Part shown: one piece after another, positions 52,316 through 59,289 of the stretch
Layout of the letters: the number at the start of each line of letters is the position of its first letter
Numbering within the stretch: position 1 is the stretch's first letter
Assembly (NCBI RefSeq): GCF_038958875.1
Contig: NZ_CP152407.1
Span: forward strand, 1,867,501 to 1,931,500
Direction: 5' to 3'
DNA from: Acidovorax sp. FHTAMBA
Lineage (GTDB): Bacteria; Pseudomonadota; Gammaproteobacteria; Burkholderiales; Burkholderiaceae_C
DNA: 64,000 nt
The notes under the pieces: generated by a model
Databases searched by the model: none
The model's input: only the letters and a program-made list of their open reading frames with translations
Told to the model about the DNA's origin: nothing
Program-made: the position numbers and the translations under genes

Positions 52316-52323
52316 TGGATTGC

Positions 52324-53487
52324 TCAGTGGCGTTCTTCGATCGGCAGGAACTTCAAATCCTCGGGGCCGGTGTAGTTGGCACTGGGGCGAATGATCTTGT
52401 TGTCCACGCGCTGTTCGATCACATGCGCGGCCCAACCGCTGGTGCGCGCGATCACGAACAGCGGTGTGAACATGGCCGTCGGCACGCCCATCATGTGATA
52501 GCTCACCGCGCTGAACCAGTCCAGGTTCGGGAACATCTTCTTGACTTCCCACATGACCGATTCCAGCCGCTCGGCGATGTCGTACATCTTGGTGGTGCCC
52601 GCACCGTCGGACAGGCGCTTTGCCACGCCCTTGATCACCACGTTGCGTGGATCGCTCACCGTATAAACCGGGTGGCCGAAGCCGATCACGACCTCCTTCG
52701 CCTCGACGCGGCGGCGGATGTCGACCTCGGCCTCGGCCGGGTTGTCATAGCGTTTCTGGATCTCGAAGGCCACCTCGTTCGCACCGCCATGCTTGGGGCC
52801 GCGCAGTGCACCGATGGCGCCGGCGATCGCCGAGTGCATGTCGCTGCCGGTGCCGGCGATCACACGCGCGGCGAAGGTCGATGCGTTGAATTCGTGTTCG
52901 GCATAGAGGTTCAGCGAGGTGTGCATGGCGCGCTCCCACTCGGCACTGGGCTTCTTGCCGTGCAGCAGATGCAGGAAATGCGCGCCGATGGAGTCATCGT
53001 CGGTCTCCAGCTCGATGCGCTTGCCCAGCGAAGACCAGTGATACCAATACAGAAGCATGGAGCCCAGTGATGCCATCAACCGATCGGCAATGTCGCGCGC
53101 GCCGGGCGTGCCGTGGTCGTCCTTCTCGGGCAAGGTGCAGCCCAGAGCAGAGACGCCGGTGCGCATCACGTCCATGGGGTGGGCGTTGGCGGGAATCTGC
53201 TCCAGCGCCCGCCTCACGCTGGCCGGCACACCGCGCATGGCCTTCAGCTTGGCCTTGTAGGCGGCGAGTTCGGCGCGCGTCGGCAGCTTGCCGTGCACCA
53301 GCAAGTGGGCGATTTCCTCGAACTCGCAGACCTCGGCGACGTCCAGAATGTCGTACCCACGGTAGTGCAGGTCGTTGCCAGTGCGGCCCACGGTGCACAG
53401 CGCGGTATTGCCGGCGGTGACGCCGGAGAGAGCGACGGACTTCTTGGGTTTGAAGGCAGGTGCAGTGGTTTCGGTCGTGGTGGTCAT
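52324..53487 (-). CDS. prpC: 2-methylcitrate synthase
   Basis: A 387-residue citrate synthase-family enzyme joining propionyl-CoA and oxaloacetate. GVTAGNTALCTVGRTGNDLH and YRGYDILDVAE are typical of PrpC; the catalytic histidines are in GPKHGGANE and GFGHPVYT, and the Asp region is LDWFSAVSYHMMGVP. Its start overlaps the stop of the thioesterase gene (ATGA). ATG 53487 matches the family length; the upstream extension is spurious. Confidence 0.92.
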   Translation of the reverse strand: MTTTTETTAPAFKPKKSVALSGVTAGNTALCTVGRTGNDLHYRGYDILDVAEVCEFEEIAHLLVHGKLPTRAELAAYKAKLKAMRGVPASVRRALEQIPANAHPMDVMRTGVSALGCTLPEKDDHGTPGARDIADRLMASLGSMLLYWYHWSSLGKRIELETDDDSIGAHFLHLLHGKKPSAEWERAMHTSLNLYAEHEFNASTFAARVIAGTGSDMHSAIAGAIGALRGPKHGGANEVAFEIQKRYDNPAEAEVDIRRRVEAKEVVIGFGHPVYTVSDPRNVVIKGVAKRLSDGAGTTKMYDIAERLESVMWEVKKMFPNLDWFSAVSYHMMGVPTAMFTPLFVIARTSGWAAHVIEQRVDNKIIRPSANYTGPEDLKFLPIEERH

Positions 53488-53879
53488 GCTGTTTCCTTGT
53501 CCAGATAAGAGCGATTGATGGGGGCAGGGCGACCGGTGGCATCGACTGCCACCATCTCGAACACGCCCTTGAGGACTTCTTCCGCCGGGATGCCCGGCTT
53601 GTCGGCGATGCCGCTCACACAAACGGTCATCGAGCTGCGGCCGATACGGCTGACCCATCCGCGAAGGGTGAGCTGGTAGCCCACCGCCACCGGCGATAGA
53701 AAGTCCACGCTGGTCACGCTTGCCATCACGACCTCTTGCTGCGCCAGTCCTCGTGCTGCCAGAAAAGCCGCCTTGGCCATCAACTGCAGCCCTTGCCCGG
53801 CGAACAGCGTGTCGTGGTGATTGGCATGCACCGGCAGCACCAGTTCGCGCAACTCGGCTGTTCCAGTGGGTGTTGTCAT
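53484..53879 (-). CDS. Acyl-CoA thioesterase (hotdog fold)
   Basis: A 131-residue hotdog-fold thioesterase of the YciA/ACOT type: LPVHANHHDTLFAGQGLQLM is the catalytic-strand/helix region and VDFLSPVAVGYQLTLRGWVS follows. It is first in the prp operon and could release propionate or CoA when propionyl-CoA accumulates. This link is by position only. Confidence 0.78.
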   Translation of the reverse strand: MTTPTGTAELRELVLPVHANHHDTLFAGQGLQLMAKAAFLAARGLAQQEVVMASVTSVDFLSPVAVGYQLTLRGWVSRIGRSSMTVCVSGIADKPGIPAEEVLKGVFEMVAVDATGRPAPINRSYLDKETA

Positions 53880-53881
53880 GC

Positions 53882-53972
53882 TTCGCAATTTACGCAGAAA
53901 ATGCGCTTCACAAAAGGACTGAAAGGGCGAAGACTTGCGAATCAAATTCAGCAAAATTGCAAATCTTGCGAA
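53882..53972. promoter_or_regulatory. Repeated TTGCGAA-type sites in the prp divergent promoter
   Basis: TTCGCAA at 53882-53888, TTGCGAA at 53935-53941 and 53966-53972, and TTGCAAA at 53957-53963 lie in the 120-base gap between the thioesterase and the XRE/DUF2083 regulator. Related short-chain-fatty-acid regulators (PrpR/RamB type) are known to bind TTTGCAAA-like sequences, so these are likely operators for the adjacent regulator. Confidence 0.55.
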
Positions 53973-53999
53973 GATGAGTGAGCTTGGCCTGTCAACACG

Positions 54000-55412
54000 A
54001 TGAAAAAAACGTTCATGGGGGTACGACTGCGCAAGCTGCGCGCCGAGCGCGGGATGTCCCAAACCGCTATGGCCAATGCGCTCGGGCTTTCCCCCAGCTA
54101 CCTGAACCAGTTGGAGCAGAACCAGCGGCCACTCACCGTGGCCGTCTTGTTGAAGATCGACCGAGCGCTTGGGATCAACATCCAGGAGTTTTCGGAGGAC
54201 GAGGAAGCGCGTCTGATCGCCGGCATGCGTGAAGCCCTGGCCGATGCGACTGAACCGGTATCGCTTCCAGAACTCAAGGAGGTGGCGTCGCAGATGCCCG
54301 CGTTGGGACGCGCGCTGATTGCCCTGCATCGGCGCAGCCTCGAGGTGCAGGAGCATCTCGAGACGATCGCGGTGCGCATGGGCGACGACCGTTCGGACAT
54401 CACTTCAGCACGGGCTATGCCTTTCGAGGCGGTGCGCGACTTCTTCTTTGCGCATCAGAACCACTTCGAAGAAATCGACCGGAACGCCGAGGCATTGGCC
54501 GCTGAAGCCGGTGTGCGCGGCGCACTCTTGGCCGACTGGCTGGTGCAGCGCCTGCTTCAGCGTCATAAGGTGCGCGTGATTCAGCTGTCCGACGAATTTG
54601 GTGGCAAGCGGCAGTACGACCCCGCGCACCGTACGTTGCGCGTGTCGGCGGCACTTGACCCGGCCCAACAGGTTTTTCAGCTCGCGACGCAACTGGCACT
54701 CATTGAGCAGGCAGGCGCGATCGACTCTCTCGTCTCTGGCCACGCGTTGCTGCACGATGCGCCTTCCAAAAAGTTGGCACGCGTTGGTCTGGCCAACTAC
54801 TTCGCTGGCGCGGTGCTGCTGCCGTACGGACAGTTTCTCGGCGAAGCCGAGCGGCTTCGCTACGACATCGATCTGCTGGGAAAACAGTTCGCCGTCGGCT
54901 TCGAGACGGTCTGCCACCGGCTCAGCACCTTGCAGCGTCCGGGCGCCCCGGGCGTCCCGTTCTTTTTCGTTCGGGTCGACCGAGCCGGCAACATCTCCAA
55001 ACGGCAGTCTGCAACGCACTTCCACTTCAGCCGCACAGGCGGCACCTGCCCGCTTTGGAATGTCTATGAAGCCTTTGCGCAGCCGGGCCGCATCCTGCCC
55101 CAGTTGGCCTCCATGCCCGATGGCCGCTGCTACCTTTGGATTGCACGAACCGTGACGAGCAATGAAGGCGCGTACGGCTCGCCACAGCGCATCTTTTCCA
55201 TCGGTCTGGGGTGTGACGTTCGCAATGCTTCCCGGCTGGTCTACGCTCGCGGACTGGATCTGCGAGATCCGACGGCGGCTACCTCGATCGGCATGGGTTG
55301 CAAGGTCTGCGAACGCATCGAATGCCGGCAGCGCGCGTTCCCGTTCGTCGGACGTTCGTTGGACGTGGACGAAAATCAGAGTCACCTAACGCCATACGGC
55401 ATGACGCGATAA
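54000..55412 (+). CDS. XRE/DUF2083 short-chain fatty acyl transcriptional regulator
   Basis: A 470-residue regulator. An XRE helix-turn-helix (about 8-62: LRKLRAERGMSQTAMANALG and LSPSYLNQLEQNQRPL) is followed by an IrrE/DUF955-like region (about 190-290) and a C-terminal DUF2083 domain with the cysteine cluster GMGCKVCERIECRQRAFP. Proteins of this family (PrpR, RamB) control 2-methylcitrate or glyoxylate genes in response to acyl-CoA. It is divergent from the prp operon. Confidence 0.85.
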   Translation: MKKTFMGVRLRKLRAERGMSQTAMANALGLSPSYLNQLEQNQRPLTVAVLLKIDRALGINIQEFSEDEEARLIAGMREALADATEPVSLPELKEVASQMPALGRALIALHRRSLEVQEHLETIAVRMGDDRSDITSARAMPFEAVRDFFFAHQNHFEEIDRNAEALAAEAGVRGALLADWLVQRLLQRHKVRVIQLSDEFGGKRQYDPAHRTLRVSAALDPAQQVFQLATQLALIEQAGAIDSLVSGHALLHDAPSKKLARVGLANYFAGAVLLPYGQFLGEAERLRYDIDLLGKQFAVGFETVCHRLSTLQRPGAPGVPFFFVRVDRAGNISKRQSATHFHFSRTGGTCPLWNVYEAFAQPGRILPQLASMPDGRCYLWIARTVTSNEGAYGSPQRIFSIGLGCDVRNASRLVYARGLDLRDPTAATSIGMGCKVCERIECRQRAFPFVGRSLDVDENQSHLTPYGMTR

Positions 55413-55519
55413 ATTTGATCTGGCAAGCACTGACGCCCGTAGTAGTGCGTTGGAAAGCGACCGCTTGGTGGCTAAAAGCGGCCGATCTTTGGACTAGCGC
55501 GGCAGGCCGCAACCAGCCT

Positions 55520-55539
55520 TTATGGAGAGCTCTCCATAA
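55520..55539. repeat. 20-bp perfect palindrome next to the RIT left end
   Basis: TTATGGAGAG followed by its exact complement CTCTCCATAA. It lies 6 bases outside the left terminal repeat of the RIT element, and its half-site TTATGGAGAG resembles the TTATGCACAG repeats inside that end. No equivalent is seen at the right end. Confidence 0.7.
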
Positions 55540-55545
55540 GCAGCG

Positions 55546-55576
55546 TTATGCACAGCACGCAGTTATGCACAGTTGG
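55546..55576 (+). repeat. RIT left terminal inverted repeat
   Basis: 31 bases beginning TTATGCACAG, with a second TTATGCACAG at 55563-55572, ending AGTTGG. It is the reverse complement of 59022-59052 with one mismatch. Confidence 0.85.
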
Positions 55577-55640
55577 TCCGGCAGCGCGGCGTCGCCGCCC
55601 TCGCAAGAGGGCTGCGGTCGCGTCTTTGAACTTCACGTAA

Positions 55641-56660
55641 TCACAAGGTCTTGAGGAACTTCAACAGATCGTCTTCTGCCCGGAACCGCTGTGGGACCAC
55701 ATTGGGATCCTGAAGCCTGGCCAGTGCCTTTTCCTTCATGGCGAGATCGGCCTCTATGTACTGATGCGTTGTCGCCGGACTCTCGTGTCCGAGCCACAGA
55801 GCGATCACGCTGATGTCCACGCCCGACTGCAGAAGGTGCATAGCGGTCGAGTGACGCAGGCAGTGTGGAGAGATCGTTCTCCCGGCCAGGCTCGGCGTCG
55901 TGAGCGCGGCTTTCTTGACGGCCAATGCCAGGCGCTGCGTCACGTTGGACCGCGTCATCGCCTGTCCGCCACGGTTGGGCAGCAGCGCCGACGTGGGAGT
56001 CAGGTCCGGGTTGAACTTCAGCCAGGCGCGGATCACCTTGACCGTCGATCGCCAGAGCGGCACCGACCGCTGCTTGCGTCCCTTGCCATGCAGATGCACG
56101 CAGGCGGCGGGTGCCAGCACGACGTCGCCCACTTTTACGCCGATTGCCTCCGACACGCGGGCACCGGTGTTGTACAGCAGGGCCAGCAGCAGCTTGTCTC
56201 GCTGGCCCATCCAATCCGCTCCTGGCGCGCCGATCACGGCCAGCATCTCCTCGCGTGTCAGGAACTCGAACATCGGCCGCTCGAAGCGCTTCATCGGCAC
56301 GCCGAGCGCCTGCTCGACGACCTGAAGTGCCGTCACGTCTCGCCGGGCCGCGAACTTCAGGAACGAGCGCAGCGCGGCCAGTCGCGCATTGCGGCTGCGA
56401 ACGGTGTTGTGCCGATCGCGTTCGAGATGATCGAGGAAGTCCAGGATCAGCGCGGGCGTCAGGTCGGCGAGCGACAGCGTCGTGGGCGTCTTGTGCAGTT
56501 GCGCCTGGGCGAAGTCCAGGAACAGCACGAACGCGTCCCGATAGGCCGCAACGGTCTGCGGGCTCAACGCGCGCTGCTGCGTCAGGTGCTCGGCGAAGAA
56601 GGACTGGACCAGCGTCGCGAAGCTCGGCGGAGCGGGCTTGCGGTGTTCAGAACTACTCAT
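55641..56660 (-). CDS. ritC: Tyrosine recombinase, third gene of the RIT trio
   Basis: A 339-residue tyrosine site-specific recombinase. The SAM-like N-terminal domain starts LVQSFFAEHLTQQRALSPQT. Catalytic residues are Arg in YNTGARVSEAIG, Lys in HGKGRKQRSVPL, HxxR in HCLRHSTAMHLL, His in WLGHESPATT and the nucleophile Tyr in HQYIEAD. It overlaps the second recombinase by 8 bases. The partners and strand order identify it as the last gene of a RIT element. Confidence 0.88.
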   Translation of the reverse strand: MSSSEHRKPAPPSFATLVQSFFAEHLTQQRALSPQTVAAYRDAFVLFLDFAQAQLHKTPTTLSLADLTPALILDFLDHLERDRHNTVRSRNARLAALRSFLKFAARRDVTALQVVEQALGVPMKRFERPMFEFLTREEMLAVIGAPGADWMGQRDKLLLALLYNTGARVSEAIGVKVGDVVLAPAACVHLHGKGRKQRSVPLWRSTVKVIRAWLKFNPDLTPTSALLPNRGGQAMTRSNVTQRLALAVKKAALTTPSLAGRTISPHCLRHSTAMHLLQSGVDISVIALWLGHESPATTHQYIEADLAMKEKALARLQDPNVVPQRFRAEDDLLKFLKTL

Positions 56661-57654
56661 CGTCGTTCTCCGCGACGTCGGCGAAGCGTTCGAATCGAGC
56701 GCCGGCCAACGCCATCAACTCCGGCACGCCGCTCAGGTACCAGTACGTGCTGGAGATATTGATGTGGCCCATGTACGTGGACAGGGCCAGCATTCGTTGG
56801 TCAAGGTTCGCTCCCTGCTGGTGCCACAGGATCATCCGTCTCACGGCGAAGCTATGGCGCAGGTCATGCACCCGCGGTCGGCCATGGCCGCCGCGATCGA
56901 TCCAACCCAATTGCTCGCGCAGCTGACAGAACACTCGATGCACCTGCCGATCTCCCAGCGGTTCACCCCGGTGCACGCCACGCGAGCCCACGAAGAATGT
57001 CATCTGCGGCTTCGCAGGCACGTACTGGCGGCGCAAGGCCCGGTAGGCTGCCATCGGACCGATCACGCTGGGGTGCAGCGGCACCATGCGGGACTTGCCA
57101 AACTTGGTCTGCTGTATGGTCAGGATGCCGCCGTCCAGATCTGCATCCGAGTCGGCCAGGTTGATCGCTTCAGAGACCCGAAGCCCGGCCGATGCGATCA
57201 GACCGAACAGCGTTGCATAGGTGGTGGCACGAAGGCCATCCGAGGGGCCGAGTCGGCGGGCAGCGACGATCAATGCCGCGATCTCGGCTTCGCTGTAGAT
57301 GTGAGGCGCCACGCGGCGCGGGATCGGACCGAAGCTGGAATCGTCAGGAACTTCGACAGTCGGATCGAACTGCTGGAGCCAGCGCATGAAGGGGCGCAGC
57401 GTTGCCAGTCGGCGCGCTGCCGTGTCGACATTGGCCCGGCCGCCCACGAGATACCGAGGCTGTACCTGGTGCGCCCACTGGACCATCACGTCTACCGTCA
57501 ACGCGATGTCGCGTCCCTCTCCGACCATGAAGCGAGTGAAGCTGCGCACAGCGAGATCAGAGGAGCACGGCTTGAACCCGAGGCGCAGGCGTTCAGCCAG
57601 GTATTGCTCCACCTTGGCGGTGAGGTCGATGTTCGCCGATGCTGCGGCGCTCAT
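56653..57654 (-). CDS. ritB: Tyrosine recombinase, second gene of the RIT trio
   Basis: A 333-residue tyrosine recombinase. Catalytic residues are Arg in SAGLRVSEAINL, Lys in QTKFGKSRMVPL, HxxR in VHDLRHSFAVRRM, His in YMGHINISST and Tyr in YWYLSG. MSAAASANID at 57654 overlaps the stop of the first recombinase (ATGA); a longer open frame continues upstream but is a shadow of that gene. Confidence 0.87.
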   Translation of the reverse strand: MSAAASANIDLTAKVEQYLAERLRLGFKPCSSDLAVRSFTRFMVGEGRDIALTVDVMVQWAHQVQPRYLVGGRANVDTAARRLATLRPFMRWLQQFDPTVEVPDDSSFGPIPRRVAPHIYSEAEIAALIVAARRLGPSDGLRATTYATLFGLIASAGLRVSEAINLADSDADLDGGILTIQQTKFGKSRMVPLHPSVIGPMAAYRALRRQYVPAKPQMTFFVGSRGVHRGEPLGDRQVHRVFCQLREQLGWIDRGGHGRPRVHDLRHSFAVRRMILWHQQGANLDQRMLALSTYMGHINISSTYWYLSGVPELMALAGARFERFADVAENDDE

Positions 57655-58901
57655 GATGCACTCCCAGGCCAAGGCAGAGCGACCTCGGCAAGCAGTTGCA
57701 AGTCGAGCTTGGCGTAGATCAACGAGGTGTCCAGCGATCGATGCCGAAGCACATCGGCGACCTCCTTGATCGAACTGCCGCTGTTGACCAGGCGACAGGC
57801 CAGCGTGTGACGCAACGAATGGCAACCGCGTGAGATGCCGGCACCTCGCAGGGCACGCCCGATTGCCTGGCTCACTGCATCGACGCCGATGGGCTTGTCG
57901 TGTGGCGCCAACCGACGGACGAACAGCGATGGCAGCGTGGTTGCGGGCCGCTCGTGTCTCATGTACTCCGCCAGAGCCTGCCCGGTGAGCACCGGCAGCG
58001 GTAGGACATCCTGGCGCTGGGACTTTGTTCGCTTCAAGGTCACCGTTCCGGCACGCCAATCGAAGTCGCCGATCTCCAGCTTGGCGATCTCGCCCACGCG
58101 CAGTCCGAGATCCAAGGCCAGGCGCACCATGGCCAGCAGGCGCAGCGGAGCCCGCTTGGCCTCGGCGCAATGCGCTTCGAGGCGCTGGACCTCCTCGGTC
58201 GTCAGCGCGCGCGGCAACGATGCTTGGCTCCATCGCACCGGCGACGAGATAGCGCCGAGCAGGCTGTTCACTGCGTCACCGCAGGTCCCGCGGTATCGGA
58301 AGTAGGCCCGCAGCGCAGCAGTGACCGCGCTGGAATGCGACCCGCTGCTGACCCGCGTGAGCTCGGTTGCGATGAAGCCGCGAACGTCTTCCGGCTGCAA
58401 CTCGCCGATGGCGATGGCCTTGCCCGCGAACTTGCATTGCAGCAGACGACCTACGAGTACCAGCCGATCCTCGCGCGTGCCTATCGCCAGGCCGCGGGCG
58501 TCGCGCATGTGGACGTTGTAACGGTTCAGTTCTTCTGCAATGGGACCGCTGGGGCCTGGCAGTTCCACGATGACATGCTGTTCCCGCAACAAGGCGAGCA
58601 GGTGTCCGAGACTGGCGCTCAAGCCGCTGCGTGTACGCAGAGCCGCGGGATGGCAGTCGCAGCGCGGCAGATGCGAATCCAGAAACTGCTCGACGAGGGC
58701 TTCGTCGATCTGTTCGGCAGATACCTGGCACTTCGCCATCCAGTGGGCAAAGTGCGACCAGGCACGAAGGGCAGTCTCCGAGCTGCCTTCGGCGTACCGG
58801 CCGCGCTCCAGCAATGCCTGGAACGCCCCGACGTATGAAGACAGCGGGCCATCGAGCAGCCATGCCCTGGCCATCGGGTGCATCGAAAGAATCAAGTCCA
58901 T
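57651..58901 (-). CDS. ritA: Tyrosine recombinase, first gene of the RIT trio
   Basis: A 416-residue tyrosine recombinase with a long N-terminal region. Catalytic residues are Arg in DLGLRVGEIAKLE, Lys in LKRTKSQRQDVLPL, HxxR in CHSLRHTLACRLV, His in VLRHRSLDTSL and Tyr in IYAKLD. MDLILSMHP at 58901 has GGAG well spaced upstream; ATG 58928 is an alternative. It leads the operon from inside the right end of the element. Confidence 0.87.
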   Translation of the reverse strand: MDLILSMHPMARAWLLDGPLSSYVGAFQALLERGRYAEGSSETALRAWSHFAHWMAKCQVSAEQIDEALVEQFLDSHLPRCDCHPAALRTRSGLSASLGHLLALLREQHVIVELPGPSGPIAEELNRYNVHMRDARGLAIGTREDRLVLVGRLLQCKFAGKAIAIGELQPEDVRGFIATELTRVSSGSHSSAVTAALRAYFRYRGTCGDAVNSLLGAISSPVRWSQASLPRALTTEEVQRLEAHCAEAKRAPLRLLAMVRLALDLGLRVGEIAKLEIGDFDWRAGTVTLKRTKSQRQDVLPLPVLTGQALAEYMRHERPATTLPSLFVRRLAPHDKPIGVDAVSQAIGRALRGAGISRGCHSLRHTLACRLVNSGSSIKEVADVLRHRSLDTSLIYAKLDLQLLAEVALPWPGSAS

Positions 58902-59021
58902 GGTGATCTCCAGTTGTGAGATCACCATTCATGCGCCGACTGCGAACTTATGTCCAGTTCAACGGCACCGCCTCCTTGCGATCTACCAGGGCGATCACAG
59001 CCTCTGGCGCGTTCAGACTGG

Positions 59022-59052
59022 CCAACTGTCCATAACTGCGTGCTGTGCATAA
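59022..59052 (-). repeat. RIT right terminal inverted repeat
   Basis: 31 bases ending in CTGTGCATAA, with an internal CTGTCCATAA. On the minus strand it reads as the left repeat with C to G at position 23. A partial related site (CTTATGTCCAGTT) lies further inside at about 58947-58959. Confidence 0.85.
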
Positions 59053-59289
59053 CAGCCTGAAGCAGCCAGATCGTAGAGCCGCTCTGCAGCGACAGCCGTC
59101 TTTCGCTCCGAGTGAGCCGATGGATCAAACCTCAGTAGTTTAGGCAGATCAAACAGTGTGCAAAACATCAGTCCTGTTGACAAGCGGGGCCGACCGGAGA
59201 AGTGGTTGGGCTACGATCGGTTACGTTCGCCTGTTGGTACGGTCTAACCGCCTCATCGCAGACCATAGCAAACGAAAGGGAGGAACCGA

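Larger units (their letters stand above)
55546..59052. mobile_element. Recombinase-in-trio (RIT) element
   Basis: A 3507-base element made of three overlapping tyrosine recombinase genes (minus strand) between 31-bp terminal inverted repeats at 55546-55576 and 59022-59052 that match at 30 of 31 positions. Each end contains two copies of TTATGSACAG spaced by 7 bases. All three recombinases keep their catalytic residues, so the element may still be active. It carries no cargo gene. A weak direct flank (CAGCG/CAGCC) is present outside the ends. An inner hairpin with GCAA loop (GCCCTC-GCAA-GAGGGC, 55597-55612) follows the last gene. Confidence 0.85.
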
